Positions 53,961 to 64,000 of a DNA stretch of 64,000 bases are shown piece by piece. The notes below the pieces were generated by a model. That model ran no database searches. It worked only from the letters and a program-made list of their open reading frames with translations, and was not told where the DNA came from. The position numbers and the translations under genes were made by a program. The stretch is from assembly GCA_958295665.1 (NCBI GenBank), contig OY282558.1:49607389-49671388 (forward strand), in the 5' to 3' direction. The DNA comes from Tipula vernalis. Its lineage: Eukaryota > Arthropoda > Insecta > Diptera > Tipulidae. Positions within the stretch are counted from its first letter, which is position 1, and the number at the start of each line of letters is the position of its first letter.

Positions 53961-54604
53961 AAAAATTAGTAAATATTTATATAATCAGGTGGTTTTATGT
54001 CAATTCGTATGGCAAGTACCAGAAGCTTTTCAATTCTCGGCCTTGACCATACAAACAGACTGGCAAAAAAAATCCAAATCGGACAAGCCGTTCTCGAGAT
54101 ATTAGTTGAAGACGAGTTGGATTTGAATTTCAGTTAAAGGAATTGCGGTCTTTTAAATTTTAATTTTGAAATCTGTGTTCTTATTGATCTTTTGATCTTA
54201 TAAATATTGTTTTCTTGTTTTTAGTGTTTTAGGTAAGAAATTAAATTATTACAGTAAATTCAACTTTCAAAATGGTTTTGAGAAATCAAACGTGATATTG
54301 TTTCAGAAAGCAAAATTCATATTTATTTGGTTTACAGTAATAATCCTTATTTGGTTTAGCCTGCGGCTTCGATGAATTTAGGTGTAAGGTTTTTGGAGGA
54401 AAAAGGTCTTTTTGAATAATATATACACCTAAATATGAGAAAAGCATCGGAGTGAAGTTTATGGCAAATTAACAAATTTTACACTGTGACCTAAAAATAC
54501 TCCAAGTTTCACTCAACAAATTTTCACTGGTGGACTAGAAAATGAAAACTTTTCAATTTCAACTCAAAGGAAATGCTACACAAATTAAAATCAACAGAAC
54601 ATAA
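53961..54604. other. AT-rich interval, no recognised gene
   Basis: No open frame of note and no terminal repeats recognised. Confidence 0.45.
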
Positions 54605-54842
54605 AAAAATATTTGGGAAACCAATTTGAGTGTAATTTAATACTAAATGTTCTATCTTAGCTTGTACGGGTCGCATCGACATGGTCGAATCTGGTTTAAA
54701 TACGTATTTAGATTAGAAAAGCTATCCCACTAACCTAACAACGTATTTTAAATCGCTTTGAGCGTGTCGATGCGACCCGCACAAACTAAGATAAAACATT
54801 TAATATTAAATTCCACTCAAATTTTTTTCAAAATAGTTTTCT
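54605..54842. repeat. Inverted repeat, arms about 100 bp
   Basis: The left arm (about 54625-54708) includes TTTGAGTGTAATTTAATACT, TATCTTAGCTTGTACGGGTC and GCATCGACATGG. The right arm (about 54742-54828) is its imperfect inverse (GTCGATGCGACCCGCACAAA, CTAAGATAAAACATTTAATA and TTCCACTCAAA). Spacer about 33 bp. By eye identity between arms is over 80%. It might be the core of a palindromic MITE. Confidence 0.85.
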
Positions 54843-57387
54843 ATTATGGTATAGGTTATTTTATTGTTTTAGTAGTTTCGTTTTCGCCTATAACTATAGT
54901 TAATTGAGATCTACCGAAACTAAATGGACTCAGTAAAAAAAAGTAGGAGCTACGTGTTTTACTACGGCTAAAAAGCCTAATATAAAAAAGAATTTTGGTT
55001 TGAGTGAAATTTTCTACATTTGAGAATACATCAGAATGTACACAAGTTTCAACGCAATGGAAGCCAAACTGAAACTGACATTCTTATAAAAACTTCATAT
55101 ACGCTTCGTCATCACACTATAATTTCTTAATTGGACCATAAAACAAATTATGATCATAATTTGACAGTTACAAGGTATTAGCATCATAATTAGTTGTCAT
55201 ATTTATTTTTATATTTGTGATTTTCACTGTACGAATTGATAATTTTAAACTAATGGTTTTGTATAAATCATAGCTAAGTGGGCTACATTTTCACTCAATA
55301 AAATACAAAACATTTTATAATGATACAGTCACATTAACTCTTTTGAAGCAGAGTTTATTTTTAAAATTATCGAGGGACACAACAGCGTCATAACAATTCC
55401 TTTGTAATCCTGCAAAAAATAAATCAATTACTCTGCTTCGGGATCGAGGGTCAGGAGGTAAACAAATCAAACAATTTCACAGGGAGCTCTAATCAAATGA
55501 ATGAATCTTATGATGAAGGCGGCTATCATGGACCGCTTTGGGAAACAACTAGAATAATTTATTGTGTCTTCTTCTCTAACGAGAGTTGAATATGAGTGAA
55601 CATTTTGTCTCTATTTAGCAGGTTTTCAATCCACTCACTTCAATGTAACACCGATGTTTATACGTGAATTTCGCGGTTCACAAAAACTTCTATAATCCTA
55701 TGAATTAAAGTTCTCTGAAGTTGAGATGCTCTTTATTTTGCCTTGTTGAGCTTCTTCTTATTTGTGAACGCAAGGACATTCGATGTAGGAAAATATCCGA
55801 AATATCGAAAGATGAAAGAGCTTGCTAGAGCAAACATTACTATTGGTTTTCCTTTATTTTTAGGCATCTGAGCCTAAAATGCCCGAATATAAAAAAATCA
55901 AATATACATACATTACCAATCCTATTTATTCTAATTTTCATTGGGATTTTAGTTTCAGCATTTTATGTTTAAGTTACAGTTCAGGCACCTACAATAGGTA
56001 TAGTCGGAGAAAAGGCCAAAGAAAAACCATCCAAGAAAAATTTACTTCATGCTATAAATCCGACATTTTGGTGCCAAATCTCGCCAATAAGTGTTTCGCT
56101 AATATCTCTAACATAACTAAATATCGAAAAAAGGGTTTGTCTTCCTAGAAAGAGAAGAAATACCTAAAATCAGAAACAGTTGAAGTATAAAGAAAAACTA
56201 AAATAAAGAGCTCGTCAAGCCGCGTATAACGACTTTTGTCCCATAAACGACCGTTCAGTCGTTATGGTTGATTAGTGACGCTCGACGAAGATAGACGTGT
56301 TTTTGTCTTTCTTCGTGAATTGAATTTTAATTTAATTTAATTTTAAGTTTCATTTAGTGATTTTTGTTCTGTGTAGCTATATACTTGTGAGTATTGCTAT
56401 ATACGTTAATAAAAAGTGGTAAAGTAGTGATTTTTTGCGTAGTGCTGTGAATTGGTGTGTATACGGTGTTTTAATGAGTTGTGTTGTGCTTAGTGTATGT
56501 ATATTCAAAATATATAAATATATAGTGAATAAAATGTATCCAGTGGTTTTTTCTGTTAAGTGAGTTAATGGAATAAAGTGTGGTGTTTGAACATGAGACG
56601 GGATCCTCGTATTCAAAATTTACATAGCTGTACTTCTTAGATATCTTTAGCCAGGTAAGCTCCCGCTATATGCATTTTTGTATGTGGTAGTGAAAACAAT
56701 TATAATGTTTGATTTATTTGTTGGTTTTGTAGTATGATGATGTTCTACGGTAAATATTTATTACTGTGAATTTCACTAGCTATAATGAATGCAATATAAT
56801 ATAATGGTATTTGATACATTTTTAAATTGGTTGTGTATGTGTGCGAAAAGATTATTAGAAATACATTAATGTACATTTAGCAACGATGGTACGTAGGAAT
56901 ATAGGACATACGAATATTTATTATTATTGTATTGTTCAAAAATCTCGTTCGTGTTTTGAATGTGTTGCTTCTTTCTATAATTACTGTTATACATAAAGAG
57001 AATATCCGACTGTAAACAAATACATGTAAATGCGGTTGTCCAATATCACCGAGCACGATTGTTTGGACATGGCTATAAAACAATTTTTATTTCGATGAAA
57101 TGCGTAAATCAAATTTATATTTTTTAACCGTCCAAAATGCCGTTCATTCTTAACATTTTTTCATTATCGGGCAAGGAAATAAAAATTCCTTAAATTTAAA
57201 TAAAATTGTTTAAAATTTGTTTACTTTCATGAATTTCTAAATTGTCTGAATTTTGGATTTTTTTTGTTCATTTTTAATGGTAGAGGAAACCCTTTCTTTT
57301 TTCAGTAGCTGAATATCACTGCTCTTAGGGCATTTAGATATTTTGCTGAAAAACAGTGTAGAATGAAATTAGTACAAACTATTCTAC
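54843..57387. other. AT-rich interval, no recognised gene
   Basis: The plus-strand frame 55879-56148 (89 codons, ATG-like start) ends with RKGLSS and has many charged residues, but no family could be recognised. The minus-strand frame 56616-56377 is low-complexity. No repeats with clear ends were seen. Confidence 0.45.
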
Positions 57388-58529
57388 CTGGGTCCCTATT
57401 TCTGAATGCGATGCGAGTCAGTGTACGAAACGAAAGTTCTATTCGATCCGTAAATACTTTGATATTTCTGAATACGAACGTATTGTGACGGTGACACCTA
57501 GTGTGTAATAGAAGAAGTTAAATGAATAGGTCAATGTTTATCTGTACTAAAATGGAATTTTCCATGATAAAACAGTTCTAAATGTTTCTACACTATTAGT
57601 ACTGGAAAAGTCATGAACTTTCGAGAAGTTTGGTTTGTGTATATAAAAAGGCGAACAAGATCGAATTGGATTATTAGCAATATTTGGTAAGCGATAGCAT
57701 AAAGATTAAAAGGAATTAAAAAATGATTTAAAAAGTGTTGTAGTGCGATAAATAAAGTAAAAGTGATCAGTAAAATTTAAGAATAATTTATATAAAGTGA
57801 TTTTGTGAATTTTTATTGATAAACTGTGTTGTAATAAATTTTGTGAAATAAATAAATTCGTTGGTGATAAATTGAATTGAGTTTGTATTATTCACAATCC
57901 AGTGATACGAACCTTGATTGACAAGCCAAAAACGTAACAGTATATTTTAATTTTTGTAGTGTAGGCAAAGGGAAATTTTGGTTTTACGTGAAATATCCTT
58001 AAATAGTGTAAATCTAAAAATACGCGTAAATATGTCAAAATTTTGACATCAATATTTCTAATTTTCTTTATGGATAAAATCGAGTAGGTATGGTTTGATA
58101 AATATTTTGTGTCGAACTAAAATAATTAAAATTTAAAGTAAACAAAAATTTGTGCATTTATTTATGTTTATTTATTTAGTTTTTTAGACGATGGATTATA
58201 CAAAATATTGCCGGCAAATTCGGAATACATAAATTGGTGAAAAAGGATTATCTTTTAACTTCTAAAAATATGATTTTTCAACATATAAATTTATTGTGTA
58301 TATCTTGCTTATTTGGTTTGGTGTTGTTAACTAATTTGTCATCGAAGAAAAATCCGTGCATGAACGTACAAAAACGGTTCGAATTCGTATTGCGAAATAG
58401 GGGAAATTTTACAACGAATCAAGAATACACGAATTCGTAACAGAATTATACGTATTCGTATTCAGAAATACAAATGGCACGAATTCGTACATATTTTGTT
58501 TGTATTCATATTCAGAAATAGAGCCCCTG
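57388..58529. mobile_element. DNA element with CTATTTCTGAAT terminal inverted repeats (1142 bp)
   Basis: The left end CTGGGTCCCTATTTCTGAAT and the inverse of the right end, CAGGGGCTCTATTTCTGAAT, match at 17 of 20 positions. TTTCTGAATACGAA-type repeats also occur subterminally on both sides. The CAGGGGC form recalls hAT ends, but no 8-bp duplication was found. About 686 bp remains when the solo LTR inside is disregarded. No transposase was recognised. Confidence 0.7.
57480..57943 (+). mobile_element. Solo LTR, gypsy type (456 bp) with GTAT duplication
   Basis: The LTR is 57484-57939, beginning TGTGACGG and ending CGTAACA (TGT...ACA). The 4-bp direct repeat GTAT lies at 57480-57483 and 57940-57943. 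Inside are a TATA box (TATATAAAAAGG near 57640) and AATAAA signals near 57834 and 57847-57854. No internal retroelement sequence adjoins, so it is a recombination product. The orientation follows the TATA-to-AATAAA order. It does not match the LTR at 5542-5743. Confidence 0.9.
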
Positions 58530-58608
58530 GTCTCCCATTAGGTGGTTAGAGGGAACTGGTGTCCATAAAGTAAAACGATTCCGCAGCGAAGTACTTTAAT
58601 GTATTGGG

Positions 58609-59640
58609 TTATAGAAATGCATCATAAAGTGGATACACCATGAGAATGGCAAATTCTTCTTCTAAGCAAATACTTGTTGTTTTGAATTTCATTTCATTAA
58701 ATGTGTATAACAAATATATAGGAACAATGACGGTGGTATACATGGTAACAGCGATTCTAAAGGGCACGCGGTTCCTTCGAATAAAAAGTTGCATTTGTTT
58801 CACGAGGCCTAGGGCCTTACGGCATCGGGTTCGAATTGTCATGGGTCTGTTCAATGTTGAGGTCAGGTGTGTTCCGAGGTATCGCATTACATCAACTCTG
58901 GTAAAAGCTATTCCAGCTAAAAGTATATTTGTTGGCGGACTAAAGGATGAATCTGGATCCCGAACAAGGATTGTACATTTTCGTGGATTTATCTCTAATC
59001 CAGCGTACTTCAAGACTTCAATTAATTCCTTAAGTATTGGTTCTAGGATTGACGTGTCTATGGTGATGAGTACAATGTCATCTGCATATGCAAGTACAAG
59101 AGGAAGTTGCATCCTTTCTCGCTGTTCTAAACTTAGGCAGGGGTACTGATCAACTACGGTGACCAAAACCTCATTTAGGATAAAATTGAAGATGCGTGGG
59201 GATAAGGGATATCCTTGTTTCACACCTTTACTTTTCTTTACCTTTTCAGTAAATGTGTTAAACCACTTGACTAAGGTCTACTCCCAAAAGCAGGCTTTGA
59301 TGATCCGATTGACTAGGTGATGTGGTATGTACTGTTGCAAGCATTCGGCTACCACATTGAGATTTACAGAGTCAAAAGCTTTTGCTAAGTCAATGGAAAA
59401 TACATATATTCGGTGACCAGCACGCCATTCTTCGTCCAGTATACGCCGTATAGAAAACTTATGATCTTCAGTGGAACGATTGGCCAAAAATGCAGCTTGA
59501 TAGGAAGAGGGAAGATCCAAATATTGGTCCAAACGATCAAGCAGCCACTTCGAATAAATTTTATAACCCACATTGCATAAAGTTATTCGGCGATAATCGT
59601 CGACCCCTTTAGGATTTCTAATTTTAGGTATGGGTACTTG
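58609..59640 (-). pseudogene. Non-LTR reverse transcriptase
   Basis: The fingers start QVPIPKIRNPKGVDDYRRIT at about 59640 and continue YKIYSKWLLDRLDQYL, SYQAAFLANRSTEDH and motif A (FSIDLAKAFDSV). After a single stop near 59278 come KQGYPLSPRIFNFIL and the catalytic AYADDIVLIT (YADD at about 59077-59088), then INPRKC and RYLGTHL. The C-terminal CRKALGLVKQMQLF and YTTVIVPIYLLY stretches are typical. No RNase H follows. The catalytic aspartates are preserved. Confidence 0.87.
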
Positions 59641-59846
59641 AATGGTCTCAAGTCACTCTGAAGGAGGCTCATTTCGGATCCATACGGCTTCAAAGGTCTG
59701 GAGCGTCTGAATTATCTTCTCAGGTGCATATTTGAAGAGCTCAATGGGGGGCTCTCTTCTAAGGTGGGAGGTGGCCCTAATGGGTGATAATCTGTTTCTG
59801 CAATGAGTTCTGGCCATTCTCTGGCAGATTTTCGCAGTTCTTGGAT

Positions 59847-61060
59847 TCAGGAGGATATAGGTATATATTGGCCGATATTTTTCTGTGTTTCTCGTTTATA
59901 TTGTTTAAAGAAGGAATAGGTTTTGCGTATTCTATCGGATGGCTGATATTGTGTTAAGTCAGAAAAAAATTGTTGATACTGATTTGATCGATGAGCTATA
60001 TAGGCCTGATTCAAAGCTCTTCGAGCTTCTTGAAAGTCGGTTAAGGCGGAGGAATCATTAGGATGAGAGTTACGATAATAACGGTCTCCCTTTAAGCATG
60101 CTAGGGCTTTCCTCCTTTTCGGGCTCAATGGAATCCTTGTAGTAAGGGTAAGTTGCGATGAAATTTTTAGATTATTGACAACCAGTTGCCACTGATTGAA
60201 ACTTCTATTTTCAGTTGTAGCTTGCTCATGAAGATTGGCTAAAGCGGTTTGGTATTCACCAACTACTTTTTCATTTAATAATAATGATAAATTCAGATTT
60301 TTGTAATTATAGGTAGAAATGGTGGGTACTAAGGTGGTTGTCGTTCTGGTGTTGGGCTGGGGGGCCTGGGTTTTGTTGCGTCTGTTACACTTAACCCATA
60401 TTAAGCAATGATCGGTCAATTTGTGGTGAAATGTATCGGCATTAGTACACAAAACATATAAGGAATGATTCATATATCTAGTTAGGATATGATCCACTTG
60501 AGAATAGGTTCTTCCATCAGTCCAGGCGGTGATGTAAATTTGGCCCAATAAATTTGGGAATCCAGGAAACACTGTATCCAAGATGAGCATTAAAATCACC
60601 TAGTAAAACAATATCCCGATATTTGGGACAGCGATCTACTATAGAAGTGAGGGTGGCAAAAATTCTGGAGGATAGTCGACGATTAGCAGCGAATGTGGGG
60701 GAGGGCACATATGCTGAAATAAAAAGTATCTCTCCTTGATTAGGTAAATGTCCTAATAAGGTGATTAGAGCACCTAAATAATATCTGACTCTCTTAATTT
60801 TGATAGAGGAATTCCTTTTTATGAGGATGCCTATTCCTCGTCCTTGTGCTTTTGGGACGTTGCCAAGATAGCAGGTGTAATTAGTAGTGGTGCCTGCTCC
60901 GGTCCCCATGTTCGTCTCCTGAATACTGTAAATTTCAATGTTGTTTTTAAGCAAGATATCATTGATTGTATCGTGCTTGGATAGACTGTTGAATCCTCGT
61001 ACATTCCAAGTGCCGAAACAAAACTGTTTGGTATTGGTTTTAGGAGATGGGGAATAACCG
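59847..61060 (-). pseudogene. Non-LTR AP endonuclease and linker
   Basis: The endonuclease starts FGTWNVRGFN at about 61022, then IEIYSIQETNMG (with the catalytic glutamate of QET), GIGILIKRN, SAYVPSP and DIVLLGDFNAHLG (metal and catalytic residues in G-D-F-N). The second frame (60599-59847) carries the endonuclease end, SQVDHILTRY and KLTDHCLIWV (S/T-D-H motif), followed by a polar linker ending near 59847. One frameshift at about 60560 separates the two. All usual motifs of the nuclease are present. Confidence 0.85.
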
Positions 61061-61096
61061 GTGTAGTATCGACTAGCTGATAGATATTGCTTCCTG

Positions 61097-61396
61097 CTAC
61101 AATGTTGCGATCAAGGTTATTGGTGACATTTTGATTGGCGGACCCCTTGTTGAATATATCACGGTTGACGGAATTAGGCTATCATAGTGGGCTCCTGTAT
61201 ACAGAAGGTTAACCTCATACTGATATGTGCCGTGATTAGGTGTAAATGATAGCAGGTAGAGAACGCCAGGTTGGTACACATTAATCTTAATACGTTTCAA
61301 ATGGCTGATAGCATTTAAACATTCGACGCCGCCCCAAAATCCATCGCTTTGTAGATCGAGTAAATATCTGGAAGATATGGGCCATGGGTTGATCAA
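61097..61396 (-). pseudogene. OTU-like cysteine protease segment, truncated
   Basis: The 99-codon segment reads SDGFWGGVECLNAISHLKRI, then INVYQPG and LLYTGAHYDSL. The W-G-G-x-x-x-L-x-A pattern followed by a hydrophobic strand and an H-Y-D-S ending is that of the second half of OTU deubiquitinases, where this histidine (about 61187-61189) is catalytic. The first half with the catalytic cysteine would be further right and is missing: the sequence breaks at about 61400. The nominal start is not a true start. The segment continues with a shift towards the endonuclease, suggesting one polyprotein. Confidence 0.65.
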
Positions 61397-61428
61397 ATTA
61401 GGCTAGTTGACGGTATATCTACCATCAA

Positions 61429-61830
61429 TGCTGGGCAGTAACGAATTACATGTATTTGAATTACGTAATTAAAATACAAATTACAATTTGTAATTTGTGT
61501 TTTAATTACTCATTCTCCAAGTAACAGTATCTTGTATTTTAATTACTTAAATTCTAAGTAATTGTAATTTGTATTTTAATTACCCCAGTTTTTGAAATTT
61601 CTTATTTACATTTTTCAAGGCTTATTAAAATTTGATTCCAAAGTCATCAGCATAAAACCTAATCTTAATAATCTTTTTCTAATGATACGTTTTTTCACTA
61701 AATGAGTTTTGTCAAATCAAATTTATCAATTTACAAATGTAAAGTATTTGTAATTTGTATTTTAATTACTGAGTTTGCTGTAACTAGGAAAAGTATTTTA
61801 ATTACTCAGTGTAATGTAATTTGCCCAGCA
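61429..61830. mobile_element. MITE with TGCTGGGCA ends (402 bp)
   Basis: The left end TGCTGGGCAGTAACGAATTA and the inverse of the right end, TGCTGGGCAAATTACATTAC, agree over the first nine bases and loosely beyond. The interior is made of recurring TTTTAATTAC and TAATTTGTATTTTAATTAC motifs. No coding capacity. The right end abuts the satellite that follows; no clear target duplication was found. Confidence 0.75.
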
Positions 61831-61839
61831 TTGTAATTA

Positions 61840-63300
61840 GGTAATTGTCATCATTGTTAGCAATGGCCGATATTGGCCCTTAAGAGTTGAGTGCGATTTC
61901 AAAAATATAATTTTGTAGAACTTTTACTAAACGAACGATTCGTATGGATTAGGGTTTTTGACTAGGTAATTAAAGGGCCTATTCTATGTGCTAGCCAAAC
62001 CTGTGTCATCATTGTTGGCAATTGCCGATATTGGCCATTGAGGGTTGAGTGGTATTTCAAAAATGTAATTTTGTAGAACTTTTACTAAACGAACGATTCG
62101 TATGGATTAGGGTTTTTGACTAAGTAATTAAAGGGCATATTCCAAGTGCTTTGACTTGTGGTAATTAAAGGGCCTATTCCAAGTGCAAAACGTTTGTCAT
62201 CATTGTTGGCAATGGCCGGTATTAGCCCTTGAGAATTGAGTGCGATTTCAAAAATACAATTTTGTAGAACTTTTACTAAATGAACGATTCTTATAAATTA
62301 GGGTTTTTTAATTAGGTAATTAAGGGTCCTATTCCAAGTGCTAGCCAAACCTATATCATCATTGTTGACAATGGTCGATATTGGCCCTTAAGGGTTGAGT
62401 GCGATTTCAAAAATATAATTTTGTAGAACTTTTACTAAACGAACGATTCGTATGGATTAGGATTTTTGACTAGGAAGTTAAAGGGCCTATTCCATGTGCT
62501 AGCCAAACCTTTGTCATTATTGTTGGCAATGGCCGATATTGGCCCTTAAGAGTTGAGTGCGATTTCATAAATATAATTTTGTAGAACTTTTACTAAATGA
62601 ACGATTCGTATAGATTAGGGTTTTTTAATTAGGTAATTAAGGGTCCTATTCCAAGTGCTAGCCAAACCTATATCATCATTGTTGACAATGGTCGATATTG
62701 GCCCTTAAGGGTTGAGTGCGATTTCAAAAATATAATTTTGTAGAACTTTTACTAAACGAACGATTCGTATGGATTAGGATTTTTGACTAGGAAGTTAAAG
62801 GGCCTATTCCATGTGCTAGCCAAACCTTTGTCATTATTGTTGGCAATGGCCGATATTGGCCCTTAAGAGTTGAGTGCGATTTCATAAATATAATTTTGTA
62901 GAACTTTTACTAAATGAACGATTCGTATAGATTAGGGTTTTTTAATTAGGTAATTAAGGGTCCTATTCCAAGTGCTAGCCAAACCTTTGTCATCATTGTT
63001 GGCAATGGCCGATATTGGCCCTTAAGAGTTGAATGCGATTTCATAAATATAATTTTGTAGAACTTTTACTAAACGAACGATTCGTATGGATTAGGGGTTT
63101 TGACTAGGTAATTAAAGGGCCTATTCCAAGTGCTTTGACTTGTGGTAATTAAAGGGCCTATTCCAAGTGCAAATCCTTTGTCATCATTGTTGGCAATGGC
63201 CGGTATTAGCCCTTGAGAATTGAGTGCGATTTCAAAAATATAATTTTGTAGAACTTTTACTAAACGAACGATTCGTATGGATTAGGATTTTTTAACTACC
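61840..63300. repeat. Satellite-like tandem repeat, about 159-bp unit, 9 copies
   Basis: Units beginning TGTCATCATTGTTGGCAATG are at about 61847, 62005, 62196, 62354, 62513, 62672, 62830, 62989 and 63180. Most are 158-159 bp; two are about 191 bp because a 32-bp piece (GGTAATTAAAGGGCCTATTC plus flanks) is duplicated. Each contains GTAGAACTTTTACTAAACGA. A 317-bp double unit (62341-62657) is repeated from 62658 onwards without a difference noticed by eye. Confidence 0.95.
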
Positions 63301-64000
63301 ATTAAGTAATATTAGTAACTTCCTTTATCATCAAATTTATCTTTCTATTAATGCCTCATTGGTTTTGGTTATAAACTCTGAATTGCAGACCTCACGACTG
63401 GAAACCAAAATAGTTGCCAAATACTGAGCTAGATTTGCCGTGATATGCTGGACGGCAATAAAGCGAAGCTCATGTGGAAGAGGGGACGCCAGAGACTCTT
63501 TAAGTTGGAGTTGATGGGCTTAGGCACCAACGAGGCAATTGTCATCTCTTACAATTGGATACACGTCCATTGAGGTGGGATTGAGATGGTGGTAAACGGT
63601 GGGCCTTATTGATGTGGTAATGCCTGATATAGAATTTAAAATTTTAGAAATGATTATGGCTGATGAGTAAATAGGGCTATAATGCTATAGTAGTAACTCT
63701 GTTAGTATGGCACGATTGTGGTTTAAGTTGTAGGTCGTGAGATTTGTATATTTTTAAATACACATGTCTCATGACTTGTGAGTGTGTCGGTAAGTGGATT
63801 TTAGTTGCTTTTGTGGCAGCTGATTGGATGGAAATGGCTATGATGGGTATGTAAGTTAAGTTCAGAATAATTAGATTTGATGCTCAGAATAAAGGAATGG
63901 TTAAGGGATTTAAATTCTGAACTATACCGGTATTGTCTTGGGGAGCGATCATGTTTGGTTACATGATTGTTATGATCTTGTAAACAGTAATTTTTATTTT
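63301..64000. other. Interval without recognised gene
   Basis: Less AT-rich than average at 63430-63610, but there is no long open frame, terminal repeat or domain. Possibly an unrecognised mobile element running out of the window. Confidence 0.4.

Larger units (their letters stand above)
58540..61396 (-). mobile_element. Non-LTR retrotransposon with OTU-like domain
   Basis: Minus-strand order: OTU-protease-like segment (61396-61097), AP endonuclease (61060-60400), linker (to 59847), reverse transcriptase (59640-58609). No RNase H follows the RT. The 5' end is cut at about 61400, and the 3' end abuts the TIR element at 58529. Frameshifts and stops occur but large stretches are open, so decay is moderate. 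Clade: not certain; RTE-like features are a single long ORF and the absence of RNase H. Confidence 0.85.

Noticed and set aside
56377..56616. 79-codon minus-strand frame rich in T, H, L and I
   Set aside because: Low complexity, no domain, AT-rich surroundings.
58640..59149. 169-codon plus-strand frame
   Set aside because: It is the antisense shadow of the non-LTR reverse transcriptase, which has the conserved motifs on the minus strand.
61840..63300. Satellite considered as a CRISPR or rDNA spacer
   Set aside because: No spacer structure and no rRNA sequence nearby; units are simple head-to-tail copies.

Overview
The window is AT-rich DNA from an animal genome, most likely an insect and plausibly a fly. 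That reading rests on the mix of BEL/Pao and Ty3/gypsy retrotransposons, LOA/I-like and Jockey-like non-LTR elements, mariner, PIF/Harbinger and hAT-type DNA elements, a tRNA-derived SINE and long tandem repeats, together with a short 5'UTR intron pattern next to the only two intact genes. No operon, phage, CRISPR array or other prokaryotic feature is visible. Species cannot be assigned from the sequence.

Layout. 1-4.05 kb: the 3' part of a plus-strand BEL/Pao retrotransposon, with a SINE (2707-3037, 13-bp target duplication) and a hAT-type MITE (3585-3926, 8-bp duplication) inserted after its coding region. 4.5-5.5 kb: two more MITEs. 5.5-9.5 kb: a decayed minus-strand Ty3/gypsy element. 9.6-13.7 kb: a decayed minus-strand LOA/I-like non-LTR element that has lost its endonuclease and the RT YADD segment. 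17.5-19.5 kb: a decayed minus-strand BEL/Pao. 20.5-24.9 kb: a plus-strand Jockey-like element split by two later insertions, a 5'-truncated copy of the LOA/I-like element (12-bp duplication, TTA tail) and a 1771-bp CACTG-ended element (TG duplication, reading frame continuous across the empty site). 27.4-29 kb: a poly-T-rich tandem array and a fold-back-like repeat. 32.2-34.6 kb: a 28-bp minisatellite. 34.6-38.6 kb: mariner, BEL/Pao and PIF/Harbinger remnants.

The only apparently functional protein genes are two intronless BTB-BACK paralogues at 41074-42294 (+) and 42597-43826 (-). They lie tail to tail, 302 bp apart, with conserved 5' flanks that include a putative splice acceptor, so they look like an inverted DNA-level duplication. 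Both reading frames are complete although transposon wreckage lies on either side.

44.6-47.5 kb holds a second decayed minus-strand gypsy element joined to a ~175-bp tandem repeat. 50-51.2 kb is a very decayed BEL/Pao. 53.1-54.0 kb and 40.4-40.8 kb are degenerate short-motif tracts. 57.4-58.5 kb is a TIR element carrying a clean gypsy-type solo LTR (456 bp, GTAT duplication). 58.5-61.4 kb is a minus-strand non-LTR element with an OTU-protease-like segment upstream of its endonuclease. 61.4-63.3 kb is a MITE abutting a ~159-bp satellite with an apparently identical 317-bp higher-order duplication. The rest shows no recognisable gene.

Most coding segments are broken, and nesting gives relative ages: the Jockey-like element predates both of its insertions, the BEL/Pao LTR predates its SINE and MITE, and the TIR element at 57.4 kb predates the solo LTR.
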